Positions 52,454 through 59,990 are shown, counted from the first letter of the stretch. The stretch is 64,000 nucleotides of DNA from an uncultured Eubacteriales bacterium (GCA_900544765.1 UQWI01000008.1:62001-126000), one strand, 5' to 3'. The notes: generated by a model not told the origin, from the sequence alone. Numbers and translations are program-made.

Positions 52454-53299
52454 ATGAAAAAGCCTGCAAGCCTGATACTGGCCTTCACACTCTGCTTTTT
52501 GCTGAGTGTGGGGGCCTTTGCGGACACGGGGCCCAAACCCTCCGTCCGCGTGAAGCTGCAAAACCTGCCGGAGGGGCCGGTTTACGGTACGCTGCTCTCG
52601 AAGAGCGAGTCCACCGGCCCGGCGAGCTATGACCCGGACTATGAGCCGCAAGAATGGGATTCGGTGCAGGACATCGCGGTCTGGCGCGCCTTCCAGGGCT
52701 ATGAAGATGCCGACGGATTCTACTTCTTAAACGAGCTCTGGGACTGCTCGGAAGGGGAACTGGCCTGGACATACTACCCGCCGCGTGAGTTCAAGCTGCT
52801 GTTGTACCTCCCCGAGTCGGGGGAGTGGAGGGCGTCGGGAGCTTACGGGCAGTACGCGTTCGACAGCTATTTTGCGGCGGACCTCTCCGAGAGCGGGACG
52901 ATTGAGTTGACGCGCAGCTACGACTACGGAGGCGAAGCGCTGGGACTGATAGCGCGGGTCGTCATAACGCTGGCGATAGAACTGCTGTTGGCCCTGGCGT
53001 TCGGCTACCGCACGAAGGGGACGCTGAAGGTAATAGCGCTCATGAACCTGGCGACGCAGCTGGGGATGAGCATAGCGCTGAACGTGTACGCGTATTTTAA
53101 CGGCGCGTCGATGGGAGCGCTTTTGCTGGCCGAGGCGCTTGTCACAGCCGTGGAGACGGCGGGGTACTGCTGCGAGCTTCCCCGGCGCGGTGTGCACAGC
53201 CGCGGGCGCGCGGCGGCGTATGCCGTATTTGCGAACATCTGTTCCCTTGCGGCGGGCCTGCTGCTGGGCCTGCTCCTGCCGGAGCTCAATATCCTGTGA
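52454..53299 (+). CDS. Exported membrane protein of unknown function
   Basis: 281 residues. Signal peptide (about 1-24, ending VGAFA), an extracytoplasmic domain (about 25-160) rich in Tyr, Glu and Ser, then four helices (about 165-275). The layout, an N-terminal outside domain on a membrane bundle, suggests a sensor or assembly role, but no motif supports one. ATG 52454 follows GGGGAGGAC. Confidence 0.7.
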   Translation: MKKPASLILAFTLCFLLSVGAFADTGPKPSVRVKLQNLPEGPVYGTLLSKSESTGPASYDPDYEPQEWDSVQDIAVWRAFQGYEDADGFYFLNELWDCSEGELAWTYYPPREFKLLLYLPESGEWRASGAYGQYAFDSYFAADLSESGTIELTRSYDYGGEALGLIARVVITLAIELLLALAFGYRTKGTLKVIALMNLATQLGMSIALNVYAYFNGASMGALLLAEALVTAVETAGYCCELPRRGVHSRGRAAAYAVFANICSLAAGLLLGLLLPELNIL

Positions 53300-53303
53300 A
53301 AAA

Positions 53304-53328
53304 AGCCGGAGGGCGTAGCCGTCCGGCT
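53304..53328 (-). terminator. Terminator of the interrupted gene
   Basis: Stem AGCCGGA (53304-53310) against 53322-53328 with an inner GGC/GCC pair; TTTTTT on the minus strand. A perfect 10-bp palindromic hairpin (53341-53350 with 53358-53367) stands upstream. Confidence 0.75.
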
Positions 53329-53453
53329 GTGCTTAGCGAAATTCCCGGGCAGTATATGCCCGGGAATCGCTTTGGTTGAACGCGGAAAGCCCCGCTGTGC
53401 CAGGAGCTATGCAGGCTGTGGCGCGGACGGTTTGCACCGTGAACTAATGATTG

Positions 53454-54149
53454 TCACTGCGTGTCGGTCGAGCAGTCCTGAGGGAAGAACTCCTCCGTCG
53501 GGAAGCGTATCTGCGAGAAAATGGTGCACGGGTCATCCTGGCAGCTGCCGCCCGGGCAGTCCTTGTCGGGGATGCAATAGTCGTAGGCGGGTATGAGCAG
53601 CTGCGTGTCGCGCTCGAGACGGATGATGGAGAACTGGCCGAGGGTGACGTAGAGCCTCTTTGCCGTGTCGCCGGTGATTAGGGTGTCGCCGAAGCGGGCG
53701 ATGATGTTCGCCGGTATGACCGGCTGTGCAGTTTCGGGGCAGACGCAGTAGGCGGTGTCCACGAGCTTGAGGTTGAGCGCGATGGGGTCGACCGACTCCA
53801 CCGTGGCGATGGGCAGGCCGTCCGGCTCTCCCGCCACGGCCATAGGGTCGGAGGAGAAGCTCTTGACGGTACCGACGCCGCCGCAGAGCATGACGCGCTT
53901 GTCGAAGATGGCGAGGCCGACGACGGTGTTGCCGCCGGGCGAGGTCTCGCCGGTGATGCGGTAGTAATAGGTGATGTCGACGGTGTAATAGCCCTTGTTG
54001 AAGGTTATTGACTCTACGTTAACGTCGGCGTAGAGCAGCTCTGCGCTCTTGGCTCGAACCGAGAGCGCGCTGTCTATGTACGGCTGCGACGTCGCCGTGG
54101 GATAGACGCGCAGGTCCTCAATACAGTCTTTATCAGAAGATTCACCGTT
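53454..54149 (-). pseudogene. Conserved clostridial protein gene, 5' end lost by element insertion
   Basis: The minus-strand frame is open from the stop at 53454 back to 54149, where an in-frame TAA appears. The readable part (about 230 codons) begins at SSDKDCIEDLRVYPTA and includes NVESITFNKGYYTVDITYYY, VESVDPIALNLKLVD, VTLGQFSIIRLERD and CIPDKDCPGG. I recognise this as the body of a Cys-rich protein common in Clostridia whose intact form continues upstream of the DKDC motif. The recombinase gene of the inserted element begins only 16 bp further, so the insertion removed the start codon. Function unknown. Confidence 0.7.
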
Positions 54150-54164
54150 TTATAATTTATGGAG
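54100..54164. other. Element-chromosome junction (attL/attR region)
   Basis: Host coding sense (…DKDCIEDL) stops matching the family at about 54137-54149, and the recombinase stop codon is at 54165-54167. The crossover must lie in this short stretch; its core dinucleotide cannot be fixed without the other end. No tRNA is involved. Confidence 0.6.
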
Positions 54165-55655
54165 CTAAAAGTCTTGGAGCTGAAGCTCCAGGGTGAAGTC
54201 GTGGGGTTTGGTTTTCTTGTACTTGGTGTAGATGGCCTGAATGCCTAGAGCCTTCAGGGCGCTGTTTTTGTCGGCAGGTGAGAGCGTTGGGTATAGCTCC
54301 AGCAAATTCTCCAATTCCGCAGCCGTCTTGCGCGGGTCATGCGATAGACAATCCTCAAGCTTCGCCTTTAGCTCGTCGAGCTGGCCGGTGAGCTTGGCTT
54401 TTTCCTCTTCGGCGGCGTCGAGCCTGGAGCGGAACGTGGCGCGATCGTATGTGCCATCTTCAAGGAATTCATACAGCCGAGGTATGCGGGAGTCCACCTT
54501 TTCCAACTCTCGCTTGACGGAGGCAAGAGCGGCTTCGATGGCGGATGTGTCCGGGCCTTCGCCGCGGGCCAGCTTCAGCTTGAGGACGTCCAGCTCTTCG
54601 CGCAGGCACTCTACCATGCGCTCCTCGACAAACTCGAACTTTGCTCCGGCCGAGCAGCCCTTCGTCGTGCACAGGAGATACGGAACGCCCTTGTTGCTGC
54701 CCATGCGCTGCATATTGTTGCCGCACTGAGAGCAGCGTATTATGCCTGCAAAGGGGTTGGCGCGCTGGCCTGTATTGCTGGGCGGTATGTACCTCTGCTT
54801 CCTGCGCTGTTGGGTTTCCAGCCACTTCTCCCATGGGATTATAGCCTCGTGTACGCCGTCAACGAGTATCCATTCCTCTTCGGGCATGTACACGACGTGG
54901 TGCTTGTCTTTGCCGTGCGCTCCCGGCCGGAAGTGCTTCACGCGGTTCCAGGCAACTTTGCCGGCAAAGGTAGGATTGCGGAGTATGTGGCGCACTGTGT
55001 CCCGGTGCCAGATGGCGCCGCGCCTCGGATGGCTTCCCATGGCGTTTATTTCTGCCGCTATGGTCTGCGCGCCGACGCCCGAGAGATAGCGGTCATATAT
55101 GTAGCGCACGAACTTGGCTTCTTCCTCCACAATCTCCAGCGACGGCAGCTTGCCTATGCGGCATTGCCGGTAGCCGTACGGCGCGTTGGCGACATACCCG
55201 CCGGCCTCTATGGTCTGCATCAGGCCACGGCGCATACGCTTTCGTATCGCGCGCCACTCGGCCCTGGCAAAGAACGCCTTGAACTCCGTCATTTCGATGT
55301 CCATGTCGTTCGTGAGGTCGTAAGTCTTGTCCGGCGTGATTATCAGCGTGCCGGCGTCCCTGAAGGCGTCGAAGATAGTGCCCTGGTCCGCCATGCCGCC
55401 GCGCCCGAGACGGTCGATGTCCATGCAAAGCACGGCGTCCACGTCTCCGGCGCGGATGCGTTCGAGCAGCTTCAACATTTCCGTACGCGCGTACAGCTTC
55501 TCACCGGACACGACTTCTTCCAGTATGTTTTCCTTGCTGACGTACAGTCCAAGCCTGTCGGCAAGCTCCAGCAGCGCGGCCTTGTGCTTGGCGAGCACCT
55601 CCTCCGTGCTCATGCCCTCCTCCGCGCGGGACTTGCGCAGGTAGATAAAGTTCAC
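54165..55655 (-). CDS. Large serine recombinase (integrase)
   Basis: 496 residues. The resolvase-type catalytic domain has the nucleophile Ser in YLRKSR (residue 9) and CMDIDRLGRGG. A recombinase domain follows (NAPYGYRQCRIG, HILRNPTFAGKVAWNR), then a zinc ribbon (RCSQCGNNMQR, LLCTTKGCSA) and a C-terminal coiled coil (about 355-440). Such enzymes integrate an element at one attB site and need a directionality factor to excise. GTG 55655 follows AAGGAGGTGACC. It is adjacent to the disrupted host gene, as expected for the integrase of this element. Confidence 0.95.
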   Translation of the reverse strand: MNFIYLRKSRAEEGMSTEEVLAKHKAALLELADRLGLYVSKENILEEVVSGEKLYARTEMLKLLERIRAGDVDAVLCMDIDRLGRGGMADQGTIFDAFRDAGTLIITPDKTYDLTNDMDIEMTEFKAFFARAEWRAIRKRMRRGLMQTIEAGGYVANAPYGYRQCRIGKLPSLEIVEEEAKFVRYIYDRYLSGVGAQTIAAEINAMGSHPRRGAIWHRDTVRHILRNPTFAGKVAWNRVKHFRPGAHGKDKHHVVYMPEEEWILVDGVHEAIIPWEKWLETQQRRKQRYIPPSNTGQRANPFAGIIRCSQCGNNMQRMGSNKGVPYLLCTTKGCSAGAKFEFVEERMVECLREELDVLKLKLARGEGPDTSAIEAALASVKRELEKVDSRIPRLYEFLEDGTYDRATFRSRLDAAEEEKAKLTGQLDELKAKLEDCLSHDPRKTAAELENLLELYPTLSPADKNSALKALGIQAIYTKYKKTKPHDFTLELQLQDF

Positions 55656-55690
55656 AGCGGGTCACCTCCTTGCTCTAGCAGCATCACCCT

Positions 55691-56200
55691 TTATGGGCGG
55701 TGGTTTTTGTCTTGCTTCCAATCGGGATTATATCTAGAACACGCACGTTCAAGCTTCTTGAAATCACAGCATACTTTCAGCATGAAAGCCGTCTGCTTTG
55801 TGACAACGCTGTAGTAAGTTTTGGACGCATGGTCGAGTACGTCCGCTTTGTGGCGGTTTATATAAGACACTTGCCGGCGGAGCAACTCGGCATATTTTTT
55901 GTCCGGTTCATCGTCTATATTAAACTCAATCAATGCAGAATCACAAACGGGTATCATGTTATTGAAGCCCAACAGACCATATCTGCCGTCTTCAAGCTTC
56001 ATTATATGATGACCGGCTTTTATTTTTGAGTGATTGGGCTTGGGTGATTCCATGGGTACAAAATATCTATATGTACCCACAAATAGTACGACTCCAACAT
56101 ATGGTCGGCGCCGATTCTTATTATCCTGAACGCGACTGTCGCATCCCTTCAAAAAACGTATGTATTTATCAGATATTCGATACAGCTTTAGTGGCTCCAT
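55691..56200 (-). CDS. toxN: Type III toxin-antitoxin system toxin, ToxN/AbiQ family
   Basis: 169 residues, the size of ToxN. Family features in order: LYRISDKYIRFLKGCDSRV, RPYVGVVLFVGTYRYFVPM, SPKPNHSKIK (active-site region), GLLGFNNMIPVCDSALIEF and DKKYAELLRRQVSYI. It is an endoribonuclease that cuts mRNA and its own antitoxin RNA. ATG 56200 has AGGAGG 5 bases upstream. A terminator and three 36-nt antitoxin repeats lie immediately 5', the diagnostic order. In known cases infection lowers the antitoxin and frees the toxin, aborting phage growth; that role here is inference. Confidence 0.93.
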   Translation of the reverse strand: MEPLKLYRISDKYIRFLKGCDSRVQDNKNRRRPYVGVVLFVGTYRYFVPMESPKPNHSKIKAGHHIMKLEDGRYGLLGFNNMIPVCDSALIEFNIDDEPDKKYAELLRRQVSYINRHKADVLDHASKTYYSVVTKQTAFMLKVCCDFKKLERACSRYNPDWKQDKNHRP

Positions 56201-56215
56201 TTTTCCTCCTAACAT

Positions 56216-56245
56216 AAAAAAGAGGTAGGCGCTCTGCCTACCTCT
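56216..56245 (-). terminator. Attenuating terminator between toxI and toxN
   Basis: A 10-bp perfect stem, AGAGGTAGGC (56245-56236) with 56230-56221, AGAGC loop, then TTTTT (56220-56216). In type III systems such a leaky terminator keeps antitoxin RNA in excess of toxin mRNA. Confidence 0.9.
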
Positions 56246-56352
56246 TTTTGAGTCCCTACTTAACGGCAAGGGATTTCCGCTTTTTTCAGGTCTGACTTGC
56301 GGTACAGACTAACCGCTTTTTCCGGTCCCGATTTACGGCTCGGGCTATCCGC
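56245..56352 (-). ncRNA. toxI: ToxI antitoxin RNA: three 36-nt tandem pseudoknot repeats
   Basis: Minus strand: unit 1 56352-56317, unit 2 56316-56281, unit 3 56280-56245. Each is exactly 36 nt, starts GCGG and ends in an A-run. Within each unit the opening GCGG can pair with CCGT, CCGC or CCGT. A second, interleaved stem co-varies: CCCG/CGGG, GTCTG/CAGAC, TCCCT/AGGGA. That is the H-type pseudoknot of ToxI. ToxN should cut the precursor between units, and each unit then blocks the toxin. Confidence 0.9.
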
Positions 56353-56411
56353 TTGGCGTGACACACAACAGACGTTGTAGTTCACAGATGCGGAATTATC
56401 TCCGCACCATT

Positions 56412-56440
56412 ATTATATGTGCGAAAAAATGAAAATGCAA
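56412..56440 (-). promoter_or_regulatory. Sigma-A promoter of toxIN
   Basis: Minus strand TTGCAT (56440-56435), 17 bp, TATAAT (56417-56412). Just downstream, a dyad TGCGGA-GATAAT-TCCGCA (about 56407-56390) sits at the predicted transcript start. Confidence 0.8.
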
Positions 56441-56542
56441 CCGCAAGATGTAGGCAATATATTCAATTTTGAAACACAATATCTATATATTGTGCCAGCC
56501 TATTAAATTCCAGAAACAAAAAATAACAAGATAGTTACACGT

Positions 56543-56565
56543 CCGCCGCCCGCCACGGGCGGCGG
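56543..56565 (-). terminator. Hairpin after the Mrr-like gene
   Basis: Stem CCGCCGCCCG (56543-56552) against 56556-56565, CCA loop; no immediate T-run. It begins 3 bases after the stop codon and separates that gene from the toxI promoter. Confidence 0.6.
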
Positions 56566-56568
56566 GGT

Positions 56569-57762
56569 TTATTGTCCGTGCCATTTGAACGCCCGGCGGA
56601 ATCCTGCGTCGACTGCTTCCTGCACGGTAAAGGCATAGAATTCTCCGGGGTTTTTAATCTGCGTGATGTCATATTGTGCATCCATGGGCAAGTGATAAAT
56701 CTTGGTTGCCTCACCGTTTTCACCGTGCCCAATGTTACACTTTATTCTTGGGAAATCCGTCAAAGCGTGATTCTCGACTACTGTTATGTGCAAGGAAGCT
56801 GCCACAGACTTCGCCTTTTCGGATAGCTTGGTGTTTGTGATAAACAAACCTCTTACTGATTCGGGAAATACATGGTGCTCAATACGATAGAGAACACAGG
56901 TTCCGTAAAGCTGCATAATGTGCTTCTCGTGAATGGTCTTATTTGATGACCAGTATTTGCACTGGATAATCAGAATGATGTCGTCCTTCTTGGCTATTAT
57001 ATCTCGTCCCATATCTTCAAGTTTCAAATAGCTTCCAGTGGCATCAACAACATAACCTTTTTTGCTATACTCATAAGCCACTGAAAGCTCATAGTCTCGG
57101 CCTATCTGCCACTTACTCTTGTTGTGGGACTGGATATACCTATCAAGTGCGAGCTGGTCGCGTTCTATTTGGGAAAGGGACAACCATTCCTCGCGCGACA
57201 GGTATTCCATAACAGGGTCATATTCCGATATTTCGCCTGTGAAATTGAGGCCTTTATAGTCTGTTTCAAGGATGTCGTCGAGAGCGGGATACAATGTGCG
57301 AAGATACTCTAGTTGGTAAGTAGCGACTTTAGCTTCTTCGATACGCTTTTGTGCGTCAGCTCGTATGGCACGAACTGACGCTATTTTCTTCTCGCGCTGA
57401 ACGTTATGACCCCACTCCAGCTTTTTAGCTTCAACTTCAAAATCGTATGTTAGATAGTCAGCCATCATACCGGCAAGCCAGGGCATGGCCGTAAGGTTAG
57501 ATGAGAGCAAAGCATTTAAATTAGCTTTGTGCTTTTCCAATTCATCTACAGCGCGATTGCGCTCAATTGTCAAAGCGACGATTTTACGGTTATGCTCAAC
57601 AGTAAGGGCTTTGACCTGCTTATCATGTTTTGCCTCAATTGTCTCTAGTTCCTGCTTTAAGGCGTCATACGCTTTCTTCTGCGTATTTTCAGCTTTTGTT
57701 CGTCGGTATTTAATGCTATCTCTAATCGAAAAAATAATAAAGGGAAATCCATAGACGCTCAT
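56569..57762 (-). CDS. Mrr-like restriction endonuclease with N-terminal hydrophobic and coiled-coil region
   Basis: 397 residues from ATG 57762. C-terminal domain (about 215-330) matches the Mrr/restriction-endonuclease fold: GRDYELSVAYEYSKKGYVV, GRDIIAKKD and LIIQCKYW give the Glu, Asp and Gln-x-Lys of the catalytic site. N-terminal part: hydrophobic start, then a coiled coil (about 20-95). The frame stays open upstream of the ATG and codes IFIDILFSIFIAI, which would complete a transmembrane helix. ATG 57762 has no ribosome site, so a non-ATG start near 57800 is possible. Probably anti-phage or DNA-entry restriction; no methylase is nearby, suggesting action on modified or foreign DNA. Confidence 0.75.
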   Translation of the reverse strand: MSVYGFPFIIFSIRDSIKYRRTKAENTQKKAYDALKQELETIEAKHDKQVKALTVEHNRKIVALTIERNRAVDELEKHKANLNALLSSNLTAMPWLAGMMADYLTYDFEVEAKKLEWGHNVQREKKIASVRAIRADAQKRIEEAKVATYQLEYLRTLYPALDDILETDYKGLNFTGEISEYDPVMEYLSREEWLSLSQIERDQLALDRYIQSHNKSKWQIGRDYELSVAYEYSKKGYVVDATGSYLKLEDMGRDIIAKKDDIILIIQCKYWSSNKTIHEKHIMQLYGTCVLYRIEHHVFPESVRGLFITNTKLSEKAKSVAASLHITVVENHALTDFPRIKCNIGHGENGEATKIYHLPMDAQYDITQIKNPGEFYAFTVQEAVDAGFRRAFKWHGQ

Positions 57763-57841
57763 TATAGCGATGAATATAGAAAAAAGAATATCTATAAAAA
57801 TCGCCCTCTCTCGTTTTACTTTCTGTAATCATCAAAATATA

Positions 57842-58207
57842 TTATCCGACATTCGCTGGCACTGCTTCGGCAGGGTCTGCATATTTCTGAAGAATGAGAT
57901 TGACTGCGAGCCTGTCAGATTCATCCGCGCGGCGATAAAGCTCTATTAACTCACGCTCTCCGGAAGTATATTCGCTAGGCGCAATCTTGGGAACGCTGCC
58001 GCTTGCCCTTTGCAATATGTCAGTGAAATCTATTTCATACATAGAGCATAGCTGCAAAAGTTGGTTCATATCAATTTTGCTTTTACCTAGCTCCCAGCTA
58101 CTCACGTTTTGATTTGTTATGCCCATACGTTGAGCAACTTCTTCCTGAGATAAACCAGCACTTTTGCGCGCATTGCGCAAGAGTGGCCCCAGCGCTTTAT
58201 AAAACAT
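57842..58207 (-). CDS. XRE-family phage-type repressor (immunity region)
   Basis: 121 residues. HTH at about 8-62 with GLSQEEVAQRMGITNQNVSSWE, then a helical tail (about 75-121) without S24 protease motifs, so induction needs an antirepressor or other factor. ATG 58207 follows GAGGTGAG. It is divergent from a Cro-like gene across a control region with two matching operators and two promoters, so it is the element's lysogeny repressor. Confidence 0.88.
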   Translation of the reverse strand: MFYKALGPLLRNARKSAGLSQEEVAQRMGITNQNVSSWELGKSKIDMNQLLQLCSMYEIDFTDILQRASGSVPKIAPSEYTSGERELIELYRRADESDRLAVNLILQKYADPAEAVPANVG

Positions 58208-58225
58208 TTGTCTCACCTCAAAGAT

Positions 58226-58254
58226 ACAATACCGCACAGCTAGGCAAAAGTCAA
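58226..58254 (-). promoter_or_regulatory. Repressor promoter
   Basis: Minus strand TTGACT (58254-58249), 17 bp, TATTGT (58231-58226). Operator 1 overlaps its -35. Confidence 0.75.
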
Positions 58255-58266
58255 ATAAAAATTTGA
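58251..58266. promoter_or_regulatory. Operator 1 of the lysis/lysogeny switch
   Basis: TCAAAT-N4-ATTTGA, perfect dyad. Overlaps the repressor -35, suggesting autoregulation. Confidence 0.7.
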
Positions 58267-58273
58267 TTTGCAC

Positions 58274-58302
58274 TTGACAATCAAAATATTATTTGATATT
58301 AT
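58274..58302 (+). promoter_or_regulatory. Early (Cro-side) promoter
   Basis: TTGACA (58274-58279), 17 bp, TATTAT (58297-58302). Operator 2 fills its spacer. Confidence 0.8.
58281..58296. promoter_or_regulatory. Operator 2 of the switch
   Basis: TCAAAA-N4-ATTTGA, same 4-bp spacer as operator 1, centre 30 bp away, located between the -35 and -10 of the early promoter. Confidence 0.7.
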
Positions 58303-58312
58303 GCAGATGAAC

Positions 58313-58327
58313 CCAAATGATATTTGG
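58313..58327. promoter_or_regulatory. Possible operator 3
   Basis: CCAAAT-GAT-ATTTGG: same half-site shape with a 3-bp spacer, centre about 31 bp after operator 2, in the early transcript just before the ribosome site. Confidence 0.45.
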
Positions 58328-58342
58328 AAAGGAGACGCGGAT

Positions 58343-58567
58343 ATGAGACGCGCGGACACTGTAGATACGCAAGGTATGAGAGAATACATCGCCAATTCCG
58401 GGATTAAACAAAACTGGCTTGCAGCGGCGTGCGGTATGACCGAAAACCAGCTCACACTTTCACTAAATGATAAGCGAGCATTTAAGGCAGATGAATACTT
58501 TCGGATTTGCTTGATGCTTGGGGTTTCTCTAAAGACATTCGTCACAGTAAGGGAGGTTCCGGCGTGA
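58343..58567 (+). CDS. Small HTH protein, Cro-like
   Basis: 74 residues; one HTH (about 10-60, IANSGIKQNWLAAACGMTENQLT). ATG 58343 follows AAAGGAGAC; the ORF upstream of it lies in the promoter. First gene rightward of the switch, so the natural Cro counterpart of the repressor; it could also be a directionality factor for the recombinase. Overlaps the next gene by 4 bp. Confidence 0.7.
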   Translation: MRRADTVDTQGMREYIANSGIKQNWLAAACGMTENQLTLSLNDKRAFKADEYFRICLMLGVSLKTFVTVREVPA

Positions 58568-59004
58568 CGGACACTGCGGCTGAATGGGCTTTCATTATAT
58601 GCCTTTCAGCATATACGATTCTGATATTCGCGCCTGCGCTTGTGCTGCGGATCACGGACAAGAATATAAACGTGAGCGTACTCATTCAAAACCAAAAGGG
58701 CATAAACATTTACATAGCTGAAAATGTTGAGATTCAACTCGGTTGGGTGCCGGTTGGCGGCTACATCGCTTTTATGCTTGTACAGGCAATAATCCGCGTT
58801 ATGTGGATTGCAAAGCCGGCCGGGATCTGGCTCGGCGCTTGGCTCGGCTTAGGAGCAGGTTTTTTGACGGCGGCGATAGCAACGACGGTTCTGGTTAAAG
58901 CGAAAAGAAATGCGCCCGCAGCAGCGGCAACTGCGGCGAGCGCGATTCTCGGACTATTCTGGAGCCTTTTGATGGTTCTCATCGCGGTACAGCTGAACGG
59001 CTGA
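58564..59004 (+). CDS. Membrane protein of unknown function
   Basis: 146 residues with about three to four helices (roughly 10-32, 62-85, 90-112, 120-143). GTG 58564 is set by GGGAGG 7 bases upstream and overlaps the Cro-like stop. No family recognised. Its 3' end overlaps the convergent gene on the other strand by 51 bp. Confidence 0.65.
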   Translation: MTDTAAEWAFIICLSAYTILIFAPALVLRITDKNINVSVLIQNQKGINIYIAENVEIQLGWVPVGGYIAFMLVQAIIRVMWIAKPAGIWLGAWLGLGAGFLTAAIATTVLVKAKRNAPAAAATAASAILGLFWSLLMVLIAVQLNG

Positions 59005-59346
59005 GGTGAGAGCGGCTTCTATCTGCTTGCGGTCGCTCTTGTGGAGGTCATCATACAGCCGGTCAAGAGCTTCGGCGAGAGCGCCGGACGTCTCCGCGCG
59101 CATGGAAGCGACGAGCGCGAACGCTTCCGTCCTCGGCTGCCAGTCCTGCGTATTGGCGGTGCGGGATACGGCTGCCACCATCTCCGAGAAGCGGGATTCG
59201 GCGGCGAGCTCGCGCTCGTGCTCCCACTGCTTTTGCAGATGGTCAAATTTAATCTGCAACTCTTTAGAAGCGGAGCGCTTGGCAATGACAGCGGCAACTA
59301 TCGTAGCCAGCACGGGAAGCACTATGCCGAGAATATCAAGCAACAT
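58954..59346 (-). CDS. Single-pass membrane protein with coiled coil
   Basis: 130 residues: one N-terminal helix (about 3-22), then a charged helical region (25-130), probably coiled coil (KELQIKFDHLQKQWEHEREL). ATG 59346 has GGGAGGTGA upstream. It is the only leftward gene within the rightward early block, overlapping its neighbour's 3' end by 51 bp. Function unknown. Confidence 0.65.
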   Translation of the reverse strand: MLLDILGIVLPVLATIVAAVIAKRSASKELQIKFDHLQKQWEHERELAAESRFSEMVAAVSRTANTQDWQPRTEAFALVASMRAETSGALAEALDRLYDDLHKSDRKQIEAALTSAVQLYRDENHQKAPE

Positions 59347-59412
59347 ATTTTCACCTCCCTTCGCGGACATTTTACCATCCGGCGGAGCGGAAGGCAACGG
59401 GAGGAGGTAGCC

Positions 59413-59625
59413 GTGGGCGAGTACAATCAAGCACTTAAAACTTTGATAAAAGCGCGCTTCGGCAGCGAAGCAGAGATGGCACGTCAAGTGGGCAGAAGCA
59501 GACAATCCATTAACAAAATGACACGAAAGGGACGCTCACCGAAAATATCCGAGCTGAATTGGTTGGCGGAAGTCTTAGGCGTCAGCGTGGCAACGGTAGT
59601 TGATGCGTTTCAAACAGCGCAGTAA
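59413..59625 (+). CDS. Small XRE-type HTH protein
   Basis: 70 residues, essentially one HTH: GSEAEMARQVGRSRQSINKMTR, KISELNWLAEVLGVSVATVV. GTG 59413 follows GGGAGGAGGT; the longer upstream frame is antisense to the coiled-coil gene. Stop and next start overlap (TAATG). A second control protein of the element. Confidence 0.75.
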   Translation: MGEYNQALKTLIKARFGSEAEMARQVGRSRQSINKMTRKGRSPKISELNWLAEVLGVSVATVVDAFQTAQ

Positions 59626-59873
59626 TGAGGAACCGACCTGATTACAAGGCGGCTATGGAGCGCCTTGGTAAATTCGGGAAACTGTTCTTAGATTACAAGG
59701 GCTGTCCGCGTGGAGCCACCGGCCGGCTGTGTGGTCCGATTGAGGATGAAGTGTTGAGCATGGATGTGCTCACCGACGTTGATGGTGGACGGTGGATACC
59801 AGTAAACGAGGATGCTCTGCGTGAACTTGTGGGGCGGTACAAGGAATTGAAAGCCAAAAGTGAAGAAGCATAA
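59625..59873 (+). CDS. Small protein of unknown function
   Basis: 82 residues, soluble and charged (WIPVNEDALRELVGRYKELK). Its ATG overlaps the preceding stop codon, so translation is probably coupled. No family recognised. From 59874 to 59990 I see nothing but the next ribosome site. Confidence 0.6.
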   Translation: MRNRPDYKAAMERLGKFGKLFLDYKGCPRGATGRLCGPIEDEVLSMDVLTDVDGGRWIPVNEDALRELVGRYKELKAKSEEA

Positions 59874-59990
59874 CCCTTGTGCTCCCTTCCAGTCCCTAAT
59901 AAGCCATTTTACCACTAGAGGCGGGAGGGGACAACTGGGGAATTGGACAAGGCGCAGCTTGCATAGGCTGGCAAATGGAGGTGAGGGGCC

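Noticed and set aside
54100..54165. tRNA gene as the integration target
   Set aside because: No cloverleaf could be drawn here; the interrupted sequence is protein-coding.
56245..56352. CRISPR-like tandem repeats
   Set aside because: The units are contiguous, 36 nt, without spacers and differ from each other in paired positions. They fit ToxI pseudoknots, not a CRISPR array.
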